Below are positions 12,544 to 24,699 of a DNA stretch of 64,000 nucleotides, one piece after another. The notes under the pieces were generated by a model that saw nothing but the letters and a program-made list of their open reading frames with translations, was not told where the DNA came from and did no database searches. The stretch is from Trametopsis cervina (lineage: Eukaryota > Basidiomycota > Agaricomycetes > Polyporales > Irpicaceae). Each line of letters begins with the position of its first letter. The stretch's first letter is position 1. The translations under genes were made by a program, and so were the position numbers. Where the stretch lies: NCBI GenBank assembly GCA_022385755.1, contig MU278353.1, positions 296,777 to 360,776 of the forward strand, given 5' to 3'.

Positions 12544-13843
12544 ATGAAGAAAAGAGGTGTGGAGGTTATCGTTGTCTGCGACGACAAAGATGTAGAGGAA
12601 TATGCTACGCAACATGTCGATGAAAGACGCGTTACCAGCTACATAGCGAGCGAGATCGGAAAGGTAATGTATGCTTTCATATTTATCTGGATATCGCAGC
12701 TTATTGTGCTCTTCGCTCCTTGTAAATAGCGTTTCGTGCTCGAGGTCGCCAATGACACCGAGCTCGGCTTTACAGTGCAGATTCTGTGCGATGGTGCTGA
12801 GACGAGCACCTGGTTTTTGGACCCGCACGAAGACTCCGGCTTGTGGGACGGTGTTCTCGGCGAGGGCACATCCGTCAGGCCATACATCTTCTCGCGTCTA
12901 TGTCTGACTGGTGAGCATAACTTGCAATGCATACCGTATTCGAACCTCAGCCCACCATCTCGTGGCAGATAAGGAAGAAGAAGCACCCAAGACTGATCGC
13001 GAGATTGAATGCCTTGGCACCATCTCTGTCGCATTGTATCGCTCGTCGTTGCGAGAGCGAGATCCCACAGACGCGGAGCACCGGCCGAGAATGGTGCAGA
13101 ATCCGAAATTAGATGATACACCTGTACACGAAAAGAACAAGAAGGTCGGGATGCATGCTATAATGTGAGGAAAATCGTGGAACTATGCTGTGGAAGCTTC
13201 CTACCCGTACATAAACACTTACAGTACCATCCTAGACTAGGAGAACCCATTGATGGCGGAAACGTGGAGAGTGTACCGATTACGTCTATGTATGGACTCG
13301 ACCCGATGGAGACGCCATACGCGTGGTTCACATGGTACTATCGTCCGAAAGGTGAAAACTATCGTCATCCAATTTACAGAGATGGTGACAAGTATGAACA
13401 GACTACTTGCAGGCACAGGGTATCATCCCCTCAGAGCATCCAAAAGGACAACGAGCAGGCCGTGGCCGCGGAGGTGCCAGTAAATCAGCGAGTAAAGCCT
13501 CCACGCGACGAAAGCAAGGTACGCACGCGGTTCGCGAGGCGGGCTCGTCGGGTAGCGCGCATAAGTCAGCCCTTGATATCAAGCTAGAAACAGCTGAAGT
13601 GGACTCAGACCCCGAGGATCTCCTAACAGTACTGGTACGCTCTGATAACTCTGAGATTTTCATCCGCCTAACTGTTTGCAGTACCGAGCAAAGCGAGCCG
13701 CTTCTGAAGATGGAGACTACAGCCCTGCGAAACGTCCCCGTGTCGACGCCAGTGAGGCTGAGTCTTCTGGTAGTAATCGTCCGCGGACGAGCGAGCGATT
13801 GCGCTCGAAGCCGCCTCGAAATTGGGCCAGAACATCCCCATAG
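12544..13843 (+). CDS. DUF7918 family protein, copy 1
   Basis: Six exons (12544-12663, 12730-12910, 12969-13164, 13236-13351, 13402-13634, 13682-13843) encode 335 residues. The order of landmarks is that of the fungal DUF7918 family: an N-terminal beta strand with VEVIVVCDDKDVEEYATQ, the SEIGKRFVLEVAND segment, RPYIFSRLCLT, LGTISVALYRSSL, PVHEKNKK, FTWYYRPKDYLQAQGIIP, and a basic C-terminus rich in Lys, Arg and Ser. The family's biochemical role is not established. It shares the 181-nt second exon and phase pattern with the two copies at 24.7-27.7 kb but is clearly more divergent. The acceptor at 13235 was chosen because the nearer one at 13224 leads to a stop. Confidence 0.8.
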
Positions 13844-14126
13844 CAGAGCTTGAAGGGTACTGGTTTTGTCAGTTGGGTACTCAGCGGGGCTTGAATGTAC
13901 CACCTCGCAGATGCATATGTGCTACGGGTGCACGCGAAAATGCTTTCGGCAATCTCACCAAAGATCCACCAAGAGCTCACAGTTGAGCACCTACATATAT
14001 TAACCACAATAACGGTGTGCAATTGAGTGGTGCTATTCCTCTCCTTATACTACTTGCCCCAAATACAGAAAACTCGAGTAATTAGGACAAGTGACATGCG
14101 CATTTGGTTCAAACCCTGCCTGCTGT

Positions 14127-15409
14127 TCAGGGCTCTCCCTTCAGCGACCTCAGCCAAGCTGTAACCTGACGGTCAACTGGATCTAAGTTGCGTTTGGGTT
14201 CACCTGGTGCAAACAGCATCAAAGATGCAAGACACGATGTTATTGCACAAAACAACTTACCAGTTGCATTATCAGATCCAACCGTACTCTGCGAAACTCT
14301 TCGAGACAGTTCAACATCCCACGCTCCGTCATAGACTTTCTTCAGCAGCTGCTCGCAGAGCTCCTGACGTATGGCAGAATTGAGTTTGACATCGGGGAGC
14401 TCAGGGTATACCCAGCGGGGCATAAATTGGCCATGAGTGCCCCGGGTTTGGAAGTCAAGACTGGTCTGAGACCGGAAAGCCTGAAAGTAAAGGTAGCATA
14501 GCTCGCAGGCGAGCTTAGAGGCGCCGATATATCCAACAGCCTTCGGCTCTGCATACAAAGCCAGAAGTAAAGCGCACTCGCAATGTGGGCGGACATCAAC
14601 ACCTTTGATCGTATCAGGGCCTGCAAACGTACTTCGGTCAGATGGGCATGGAAAAGACAACGTCTACATACTTGTGTTACGGTAATTCCCGCTGTGACTC
14701 CTAAGAATCCGATCTTTGAATATCTGTATGCTCTCGTCTGCAGTCAAGTCTTCAGGATCCTGAGCTCCTGACAGTGTGGCAGCGTGTCGAATAACTTGGA
14801 AGATCGAGTGGTTGTCTACGGGGTATGTGTATGATATCGGCTGACTTGCGACGGGGTGCACAGTAAATGGGCCTATGAAAGCGGCGAGCTTTGTTGACAT
14901 GGGTACATTGGCAACAGTATGGAATTGTTTGGTGACTAAGGTGACCTTCTCGATCCAGCGCGTGCAGTTTCCGTTTAAACCTAAGTGCAGAATTGAATAA
15001 GTCCGAAGTAATCGGAATTATACGCAGACCTACCTGCGTCTTGAGCAAGCTTGAAAATATCATCCGCGCTCTCGTTTGCGTGGAATGAATATATATTAAG
15101 CAACCCGGCCAGGAGCAGGCAGGCCCCCTCTATATGCGTGCTGGTTGGTGCCTTAGCCGCACTCTGGGTGAATATGATTGCCAGATGCGAGACGATGACT
15201 GATGCACGGCGGAACGTATATTCCTCTGGCAGTGATCGCTCAACCTCAAAGAACCTCCGCAAGGCAGATAGTCCGTTCACCGTGGTAGCTGCATCCATCC
15301 CGTCAATCGTTTGAGCGAAGGAGGTAAAGTCGGTGTTGTAAACACTCTTGATGAACCGCTGCCGAATCTTTGCCCATGAGTACTTGAGCACCCGCAGACC
15401 ATTGACCAT
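14127..15409 (-). CDS. OTT_1508-like deaminase domain protein (5' end uncertain)
   Basis: Exons on the minus strand are 15034-15409, 14672-14980, 14261-14620 and 14127-14203, giving about 373 residues from the ATG at 15409. The C-terminal half carries the signature of the OTT_1508-like nucleic-acid deaminase family: an HxE motif (RPHCECALL, about residues 241-243) and a CxxC motif (GASKLACELCYLYFQ, about 267-270), the zinc ligands and catalytic Glu of the cytidine-deaminase fold, then the family's TRGTHGQFMPRW block. The last intron (57 nt) is in frame and could be retained. Upstream exons may exist between 15410 and 15700, but I could not join them in frame, so the N-terminus may be incomplete. 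Substrate is unknown; many fungi carry such genes in variable regions. Confidence 0.75.
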
Positions 15410-17502
15410 GAAGAAAAGGGCTGGAACTTGTTTAGAGTGGTGCAAGATTAGCGTCCTACGCTGCTGGACTGATAGGCACGTACCAAGCGTCGCGGGTTCT
15501 GTTTTCCCTACAACAATTCAGTTGCTCACAAACGAGAACACCAAGTGGAATGTTCGTTCCATACGCTGCGAATGGGGAGGAGGATTGTCTGTCTGTTGAG
15601 TGAGCTTACAGCGCACCATCCATGATATCGACGTAGAAAGATCCCCTTTCCCTTTCCCTACAAAGCAGTGTCGTAAGCTCGCCCTCTTAGTCCGCAGGCT
15701 CCGATGCTATGAAAGCTAGCATTTATGTGGCCAAGTCAGTGTATGATGGCGTACGTGACAGTCTAAGTGAGAGAATAGTGCAAGTCGAATTATGTGCGTA
15801 CGGGGGTACGGACCGCATGAGACGCCGGCCATTCGCGCAAAAAGTAACCGTGACATTCTGACGACGACCACCGTCATCGAGAAATGGAAGAGAAGTCAGG
15901 ATTCTGAAGAGGTTTTCGGCAGGCGATAGCAGGGAGTACAAACGGTGAGTATTGTCGAGGAACCATGCTGTGCATGAACAGATGTTCTAAGAACGTCTAT
16001 CTGAACTCTAGCATAAACGGTTCACAGCCCCTGATAGAAGCGCAAGCCGATAGAGTTATTCATCACTCACAGGGGATCCGTGAAGTGCTGCGTCCGGGGT
16101 CGGATGATCATGACATGCAGTACTCGAACTGCGCGAAGCAGGGAAATCCAGCAGCCACAGAGACTATGCCAAGCCTAGTATCGCGCAAGTGAGTACTGTA
16201 CTGCCATCGCTCGCGTTTATCATATCAGTCTATACAGCACTCTATCCATCCGATCCACGTCCAGCGACGGACCAATGCACGATGCAAATACAGCTAACGT
16301 AGCGTCCTCGATCAGCACTCCCATTCCGAGGGCTGTGTGCGCGAAGTGCAGTGCGATGCTGTTGTCCCTTTTCTCCGTTCCTAGTTCGCGTCCGTCGTGG
16401 TGTGGTGTGGAGAGGTGTGGTGTGGAGAGGAGAGGGGAAATGCTATGCTATGTTAATGCGCGCGGTCTGCGTACGCCGCTCAATAGAATCAAGTAGTGTG
16501 TGTTTCATTTATGACGGTGAGTGTGCTTCGCAGCGCTCCTTTGATGGTGTGCTCTGCGTCCGCAGAGTCCGGGTTGTTGCGTAACAGTACGCCTGGCGCA
16601 GGTGAGTGCGCTCTGCTTTGTGCGGTGGTACGAAGCTCATCCTGAACTCGGGCGGCGTTGAATATTTTGGACAGGTTGGTTGCGCACCTCCGACTTCGCT
16701 TGCGCAATGGGCACACGGCTATGACGAGATGACAGCGAAGCATCGACGCGATGTCAGCTTCCGAGGATCTTGTGCCGAGGCGTGAAGTTTGCAGTACTGT
16801 AAGGCACGCAGCGTGGAAGCGCAAAGATGGCACCGACGCGCACCCAAGGAGCCAAAAGACGGAAAGACGACATGTTCTCACTGCGACCTGCATTTCGCAC
16901 TCGGACTGCGAGTGCGGCAGGGAAGGAGAGACGCTGGGTCGCAAACGCCGCCGCTCCGCTCGATCTCCCACCATCACCCATCATCGCACGCAGGCGTCTC
17001 GCGCAGGGTCGAGCACCCCGCAAAATGGGTACTGTATCGCGAACGCTGTGTTGAAACCGGGGCGAATTTTGCGCATCACGCGACCAATTTCTCGCGCGTC
17101 GTCAGCGGCTTTGCGGGGCACAGCACCCAGGAAAACGGTCACGCGGATATGGCGGTGTGCAGCACACGGTGCGCTGTGAATTGGACTGTAATGAAATGAG
17201 ATGGAGAAGGAAGGAGGGGACGCTCGTCGAGGTCGCTATCTATTCCGCAGCGCACCCCTGGGAGATGTCGGTCCTCGGTGCGCGCGAACCCAAGCACTGC
17301 CGCACCGGAGAAGGAAGCATCTCATCCCCTTCCATCCTATCCTTCTATTTCTATAGCAAGCATATCAAACAAACAAGCAACCAATCCATCACGCACGCGG
17401 TCTCATCTCCGTCTCCGTTTCCCCAGATTCGCATATAAGTAGTACCCCCGCTCTGCGCTCCGTCTGCTCTCTCCCCTCTGCCAACCTCCGATTCGTGAAG
17501 AG
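15410..17502. other. intergenic, possible 5' exons of the deaminase
   Basis: The first 300 bases may hold one or two small minus-strand exons of the deaminase gene, which I could not resolve. The rest holds short unconvincing frames only. A stretch near 16400-16440 is rich in GTGTGGAGAGG repeats. The last 200 bases are C/T-rich and form the permease promoter. Confidence 0.5.
17434..17439 (+). promoter_or_regulatory. TATA box of the amino acid permease gene
   Basis: TATAAG lies 64-69 bases upstream of the ATG at 17503. Called from motif and spacing. Confidence 0.5.
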
Positions 17503-20352
17503 ATGTCGATGTCGGTCGAGAACAAGCGGGACGCGAGCAACGAGAAGGTCAGCGAGCATGCCTCGTCCGCATACGACGTCGAGGGCGCCCCAGGCCCTCC
17601 CACCGCGCTCGCGCAGCCGACGCTGCATCGGCAGATGAAGAATCGGCATGTCGCTATGATCAGGTGCGTTACCCCCTCCTCCCTCTCCTCCTCTGCATTC
17701 AAGCCGAAGCTGATGTGAACGGGATGCGGTGGGTGTCGGTAGTATCGGCGGAGTTATCGGCACGGGTCTCTTCCTCAGCACCGCGAACTCTCTACAGGCA
17801 GGCGGGCCCGTTGGGTTGTTGCTCGGATACATCGCTGTTGGGAGTATCTGTTACACTATGTACGTCCCCGTCCTCTTTCTTCCCTCTCCTTCCCCTTGCC
17901 TTGTTCTTCCCTCTCTCCCTCCCTTTCTCCCTCTCCCACTCGCCCGTCTTCCCTCCTTGCCCTAGATGTATGCCATCCCGAAATGAGTTGCTGACCAGGT
18001 GCGTAGGATGATCTCACTCGGCGAGATGATTGCGTATCTCCCACTGCCGGGCGGGCAGATCATGCTCGCGGAGCGGTTCGTGGACCCCGCGTGGGCGTTC
18101 ACGCTTGGCTGGCTTTATTGTGCGTGCTATTTCCTCTCTCCCTACTTGCTCTTCCCTCTTTCCTCTTTCCTTCACGCTTCCTTCCCGCCTCACACCGCCC
18201 AATTCACACGTGCACTCGACCTCCCACTCCTCCCATTTCACGTGAACGCTTCACACTCCACATTCAACTTCACATAAAACCCTTCGTTCACGATGAGACC
18301 ACAAACACAAAACCAACACTAACACTTTCCCTTGGTGCACAGGGTTCAACTGGGCGATCACGCTCCCGACAGAGCTGAGCGCGGCCGCTGTGCTCATCCA
18401 TTTCTGGTGCGTCTCTTTCCTTCCTCTCTCCTCCTTCCCTCCTCCATTACATCTGTACCTTTTCCCGCTCGCTTTCCTCCCTTCCGTTCTTCCTGCCTTT
18501 CCCTCCGTCGCCTCATCCTTCCTCCTCCATTCTCTCTCCCATTATGTTTCCTGCGCTTTTCGCGCTCTCCTCCTGCTCCCGCCCCTCTTGCGATTGCGCT
18601 TGTAAGAAAATGAGGAACCTAAACCAACATGAACGCGCATACAGGACAGAAAAAGTGAACGACGCGGTCTGGGTCACCATCTTCCTCGTCATCGTCATTA
18701 CGATCAACCTGTTCGGCGCTGGTACGTCCTTCTATCCTCTTCCCTCCCTCTCCTCTTTCCCGTCCCTCCTTCTCTAATCCACTCGCTCACCTTCCTCATC
18801 CGCTCACGCTCACTTCCCTAATCAAAAACTGACTCGCTCCGCCCCCCAGCCGCCTATGGCGAAGCCGAATTCATCTTCTCCTCCATAAAAGTCCTAACAA
18901 TAACCGGCCTAATAATCCTCGGGCTCGTGCTCGACCTCGGCGGCGGGCCCTCGCACGACCGCCTCGGGTTCCGCTACTGGGTGCACCCGGGCCCGTTCGC
19001 GCAGTTCAACGGGATCGGCGGGGCGAAGGGTAGGTTTTTGGCGTGGTGGGCTGTGATGGTGAATGCTGCGTTCTCGTTTATTGGGACTGAGATCGTTGCT
19101 GTTACGGCGGGGGAGGCGAAGAACCCTAGGAGGAATGTTCCGAAGGCGTACGTCCCCATCTCCTCTTTTCTTTCCCTCTCTTAGTTTGCCCAAACTCACT
19201 ATCGTTCGCACCTCATAGCATCCGCCGAGTCTACATCAGAATCCTCCTCTTCTACATCGCAGGCGTAACAATAATCGGGCTCCTCGTGCCCTCCAACCAC
19301 CCCGACCTCGCTTTGAAGACCTCGACCGCAGCGAAATCCCCCTTCGTGATCGCGATAAAGACGGCGGGGATCAATGGTTTGCCGAGCGTGATCAATGCGG
19401 CGCTGTTGACGAGCGCGTTGAGTGCGGGGAGCAGTGATTTGTATACTAGTTCCAGGGCTTTGTGTACGTCCATTCCATCCTCCTCTCCCCACCTTCCCTC
19501 TCTTCTTGTTTTTGTTTCCTCGTGTGGATCGAGCTAACGCTCTCACCTCGCACGACAGACGGCCTCGCCCTAAACGGCAACACCCTCCCGCTCTTCGGCT
19601 GGGTCTCCAAACGCGGTCTGCCCTACATGTCGGTCGCGTTCAGCGCCGCCTTTGGGCTGCTCGCGTACATGGGCGTCGCGAGCGGCGCGGGGCATGTGTT
19701 TACTTGGTGAGTCCCTTCCTCCTCTCCTCCATCTCCTCTTTCCCTACACCTCCTTTCCCGCTCCCCCTCTGAACCTCTTTCCGACGCTCTTTCCCTCCGA
19801 GCGAGTGTAATGAAGAAGGAGATGGTAGCTGACGCTAATCGCGCAGGTTCTCAAACATGACCTCCGTCGCCGGCCTCATGTCCTGGTTCGGGATCTCAGT
19901 GATCTACATCCGTTTCCACGCAGGTATGAAAGCGCAGGGGTTCGACCGCAGCACCCTCCCGTTCCGCTCGCCGTTCCAGCCGTTCGCGGCGTGGTACAGC
20001 GCTGCGTTCGCTCTCCTTGTCTGCATCGTAAGCGTCTTATTTTTTTTTACTTTTGTTTTAGTGCACGCGCTGACGCACGGTGGAATGATGGTAGTTGAGC
20101 GGCTGGGAAGTATTCCTGCACGACTCCTGGTCGACCTCAACCTTCATAACGAACTACATCCCGCTCGCGCTCTTCCCCATCCTGTACATCGGCGCGCGGG
20201 TATGGAAGCGCTGCTCGTTCATCGAGCCGCAGGATATGGACTTCGTTACGGGGTTGGACATCGTGGAGGCGGCGTCGTTTGAGGAGCCTGTGCCAAGGAA
20301 TTGGGGGGAGAAGGTTTGGGCTTGGTTGGTGAGTGATTTTGCGCTTTTTTGA
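17503..20352 (+). CDS. amino acid permease, APC superfamily (YAT-type)
   Basis: Ten exons (17503-17663, 17743-17859, 18007-18119, 18343-18406, 18645-18721, 18850-19147, 19219-19463, 19559-19706, 19847-20027, 20095-20352) encode 553 residues. After a 50-residue cytosolic tail comes the family's first helix motif SIGGVIGTGLFLSTANSL, then about twelve hydrophobic segments, including MISLGEMIAYLPLPGGQIMLAE, NAAFSFIGTEIVAVTAGEAKNP and MSWFGISVIYIRFHAGMKAQG. These match fungal general and specific amino acid permeases of the plasma membrane. Introns are unusually pyrimidine-rich and reach about 240 nt. The very end is uncertain: a GTGAGT at 20331 could splice out the last seven codons, with acceptor at 20390 giving a two-residue shorter ending Met-stop. 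Confidence 0.92.
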
Positions 20353-22348
20353 GAAGGGTGTGGCAGGTTTATTGATGAGGGTTCGTAGATGTAAAATGTG
20401 GGCGCATACATGGGCGATATCAGAGGGTTGTTTTCGCCAGAGCGAGTGTGCGGGATTTGGGAGTTGTTGTTGTTATCTTTTTATTTCATTTTGTACAGTA
20501 TGTAACTAATTGCCACTCTAATAAGCCTTCGGACCTTTTCTCGCTCAGTTGATTGACCTTTCGTCACGTCACGTCAAGCCAGTCTGAACTTCGCAAAAGG
20601 GGCCGAGACGTGCACCGATAAGGTAAAGGGTGCCTTGGTGGCACGGACAGGGGCACTGCTTTAGGGTACTTCCGTCTTCCGTGCCTGGCCGAAGGACATA
20701 CCTTCGTCGATCACTGCACGCTTCGGAGGATCGTGTACAAAGACGGCATGAAGCTCTGCCAGCGATACTCGCCATTTTGTGAAAACGGATTCAGTCGTGT
20801 TGGCCTTCTCGTTGAGTCCTCAGCCATGATCTGAGGCTCAGGACCTCTCAAGCGCACTTCGTTCGAGGCTCTGCGGTCCTACAAAATGGGCCATCGCGGT
20901 GAGGACCGATAAGGTGGAGAACGTCCTGGTGGTACGAGCTTCCTTATGTGACAAACAGGTGAGTGCTGCGTTGATGTTGATTACACTGTGCTTTGGCAAA
21001 TGCGCACACATGGAATGTGAGAAACGGTGGGCAGAAGCAGAGACAGAGACACGAGTGCTTATTGGCAGGACGTCGCGCTGTTATTGAACCAGGTCGCTGG
21101 TGAGTGTCCTTGCTCTCTTTGTGTTATAACCCTCGCAGCCCGTCCCTACATCCTGCATATATGCGAAGTCCCAAGACAGCACGAACGCTATCACGTCTCG
21201 AAGAGCTCGTTTTCGACCGGGCCAACCGGACTACGAAACCCGTCTTCCGTCACGATCACCTTAGCTGCTGACAGGGTGCAAGTTCTCGTCGAACTGCCAT
21301 CCCTGGTCTGAAGCTTCGGACATCCCTATCAACCTCCACGTCAACGGCCAAGCGTGTCCTCGTTACACAGAAGCGGACGCCTATCAGCAGAGTGGTGTGA
21401 CGTGTCCCATCCCATCGGCTGCACGGTCTCTTGAGCTTCTAGATCACACCCGTCGTGGATGGCTATCATTCGATGGTGAAACGGGTGCGGGTATGCTTCG
21501 CGAACTGGTCATCGTGACGATATCATCAGTCGCCTGCTTCGAGTAGAGGGGTTCTTCGTACCCCCTATACCGTTAAGTTATGATTCGAGCCATTTTAGCG
21601 TCGTACGCCTACGAGTTGCGATGTTCTCTCGCCAGTGAGTGGAGCATTGGGACGCAGTCGTCGTTGGTTGTCGCCAGAGCTCTGATATTACTGGATCCTA
21701 TCAAAGCAACCTCAACCGGGTATGTTTTGATATGTATCTAGAATGTTCGGGTTGTGGTCATGTACGTGAGAGTACATCACATAACTGTCTACTCATCGGA
21801 CAACGCTGACCGTTGGGGGGATGAGTGAATGACTTCTAAGTGGGATCGCTGGGAGTTATCCAGACAGACAGACTTTCTTCCCATAGCTAGAGCGAGGCTG
21901 CCAATGCAAAACGCCATACATGCCAGACGTGTGGTTGTAGGAGAATGAGCTGTGGGAGACTTATCAGATATGTTTTTTGCAAGGCAGCGTTCGTAATCTG
22001 TTCACGCACATGATCTTGCGTCTGGACCGGACAGCACTGGGCTCTTACGTGCCTTACGCAGATTTCGCCGCAGAGATCAGGTTCGGTGTCAATGCTGTGT
22101 AATTCATGTATCACCTCGCGGCTTGCGAACGCCTCCTGGGCTGAGCTTCTTGGCATTTATCGTAGTGGTTGCAAGGTCAGCAGCGGAATGCAAAGTCGCG
22201 TCTTCAGGAGCGAATTGAAGCTCCGCCGTACCACTTGATCGAATGTTGCAGATCTAAGTTCCCCCGCTCTCAATTGCCTCTTGACACTAAAATGCATGCC
22301 CTCCTTTAATCCCGTCCACACTCATCGTCCACCGCGACGAGCACCACC
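20353..22348. other. intergenic, no supported gene
   Basis: About 2 kb without a convincing gene. A roughly 35-base block around ACCGATAAGGT followed by a CTTGGTGGCACG/CCTGGTGGTACG block recurs at about 20613 and 20906, suggesting an old duplication. Frames between 20900 and 21600 are broken by stops and gave no recognisable protein. Confidence 0.5.
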
Positions 22349-24165
22349 ATGATCCCTCGGGCGCGCACGATGCGCGACGCAGTGCTAGTGCTCGTCGGAG
22401 CCCTCAGCATGCACGTCGCCACCAGCTTCTTCGGTGCCTTCCGTCCCGACATGTATTCCCCCGACACACTATCCACGCCAGAGGCACACCAGCAGCCCCT
22501 CTCCGACCCCAGCGATGCGCGCAACGAAGCCGCGCTCCTGAAAAGCCTGCAGCAGTGGAAAACGAGCACGGTCGACGTCACACACGACTTCCCAGAGACA
22601 TCCATGGACGCACACGCACCAGGATGGACGGTGTTCAGGAACCTGTACATGGCAAACGGAACACTGTACGTTGTCACCTCCCGTCCCTCCTCTGACTTTC
22701 CGGACATCCAGTACATCACCTCCACCGGGCTCGCCGCCGAGAACACACCCGAAAATATCGCCGCGCGCATGCCCACCGACAAAGAACTCTCATTCATCAC
22801 GCCCGAGCAGGCGAAACGCCGGTGGGGCCCCACATCGCAAGCACAAGCGAAGGGCGCGCGAAACAGGGTACACAACGTCCGGGGCAACACCATCCTCTTC
22901 AACGACCCCGACCAGTTCCTGAACCACTACTACCATTTCTGCGCCGAGCTCTGGCTCGGCGCATGGGCGATGTGGCAGGGCGTGCACGACGTGCACGTCC
23001 CCGCGTCCTCAGCGGGCGAGATGACCGCACCGCCCATCGACCGTATCATCTTCCCGCATACAGACCTGCAAGGCTGGCGCGACCGCCCCGGGTTCAACGC
23101 CTACTTCCTGCGCGCCGCGTTCCCGAGTCTCTCGGCCGAGGTCGACATGGACTGGGAGGACCGCGTGGCTGCGACTAGCGGGGCGGGGTCGGACGCGCGG
23201 GCGTGGCATTTCGACAAAGTCATGCTCACGGATCGGAGCGCGGCGTTCCGCGGGTCGATATGCGGCGCGCAGGTGCACCGGACGGCGGCGGAGGCGTTTT
23301 ATGCGATGAAGCAGGTGAATCGGCTGAGTAGGTGGTGGTGGGAGCCTGTGAGGCGTGCGGTGTTGACGTTTGCGGGGGTGGATCAGGGGACGCAGGAGAT
23401 TGGGACGAGGGTGGAGAAGGCGGATAAGGAGAAGGTGGACCCGTATGCGCTGCAGGCTGCCGACTCGGTGTTCCCGCAGGAGAAGGTGGTCATCACGTAT
23501 ATCGATAGGCAGGGGGTGAGGAGACATCTTGTTGATGAGGATCATGAGTATCTTGTGAGGGAGCTGAAGACCCTCGCGGATACGAATGGATACGAACTGA
23601 ACGTCATCCGGGCGGAGACACTTACAAAGGAGCAGCAGCTAGATGTGGTTGCACGCACGACGGTACGCTCACAAATATTCGCCTTGTACTTCGTGTTGTC
23701 TCATATCACCTACAGATCCTTATTGGAGTGCACGGCAACGGCCTCTCTGTACGTATCTCTCCCGCACACCACCCAATCATCGCTAACCGTCGGTTTAGCA
23801 CCTAATCATGATGTCCCCGACGCCCATCTCGACCGTCATCGAGCTCTTCTTCCCAGGCGGGTTCGCACACGACTACGAATGGACCGCACGCGCCCTGGGC
23901 CACAAACACTTCGCAATATGGAACGACACGTACGTCCTCCATCCTTCCTTCCCCCTTCCTCTCCATCCTCTTTCTCCTCTCCTCTCTTCCTCGTTCTCCT
24001 GTCTGCAGTACGCTGAGACTGAGCTGGTTGTCGCACAGATATCACACACACCCGAACCTCCCGTGGGTAGCCTACCCCGAGGGGTTCCAAGGCACGCGCA
24101 TACCGGTGTACGCGCCGAACGTCATTGATATCATCAAGGATCGTGTTGCTGGGAAGTTGCGTTGA
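22349..24165 (+). CDS. GT61 (DUF563) glycosyltransferase
   Basis: Exons 22349-23662, 23716-23748, 23799-23929 and 24039-24165 encode 534 residues. The N-terminus has one hydrophobic segment (about residues 10-27), as in a type II Golgi membrane protein. The catalytic part matches glycosyltransferase family 61: RGNTILFNDPDQFLNHYYHF, HNRVGN-like positions, VVITYIDRQGVRRHL, then ILIGVHGNGLSHLIMMSPT and VIELFFPGGFAHDYEWTARALGH with the final YHTHPNLPWVAYPEGF. GT61 members in fungi are retaining or inverting transferases acting on glycans or cell-wall polymers; the donor and acceptor cannot be told from sequence. The 33-nt second exon encodes the GVHGNGLS motif itself. Confidence 0.88.
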
Positions 24166-24699
24166 GCGTCCATGGTGTTCTCTGTTTATTGTTATTCTTT
24201 GTTGGTCATCCGGTTGGGCTGGTTACCTTTCTTCTCTCTTCTTTCTTTCTTGCCGGGATGGACTGCATGTGGATATCGTTCTTGGTACCTGACTTTTCGT
24301 GATGTTCATGATGTAAAAGCTGCTTCAGTTGTCCAGTTTGTGTGAAGATGAAATGCTGCGAGTAATTAAAACAAATGTGCAAGAACAAGCGTCGTGAATA
24401 TGCTACGCTGGGAAGAAAAGTATACGAAGACTACTGTAATCCTTCGTCATACCGCTAACATCGCTGTCTGCGTCTCTGTTCGCGATATACTCAGTTCGGC
24501 TTCTTTGCGACATTCATGATTTAAAGACTGCTTCAATGGTTTGACTGAACTGCGAATAATTACAAAGCAAATGTGCGAGAACGACAGCGATTACTGTAGA
24601 CTGTGACTATAGGTGGACGATACGGTTAATATTACTACAAAAGCATAAGCTTAATCTACGCCGCGCCAAAGCAAGGAAGAAAGGAGAGGAAAAGGAAGG
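24166..24699. other. convergent intergenic region with a diverged repeat
   Basis: This lies between the 3' ends of the GT61 and DUF7918 genes. It contains two diverged copies of an 80-base segment (listed separately) and A/T-rich 3' untranslated sequence. No gene seen. Confidence 0.55.
24304..24582. repeat. diverged direct repeat in 3' flanks
   Basis: Copy 1 (24304-24385) and copy 2 (24511-24582) share TTCATGATnTAAA, CTGCTTCA, CTGCGAnTAATTA and CAAATGTGCnAGAAC in the same order, about 205 bases apart. It is a non-coding duplication near the GT61 3' end. Confidence 0.55.

Noticed and set aside
20880..21560. Protein-like words in several frames after the permease gene
   Set aside because: Stops break every frame and no splice set joins them; I could not match it to any family, so it is left as intergenic sequence with a small repeat.
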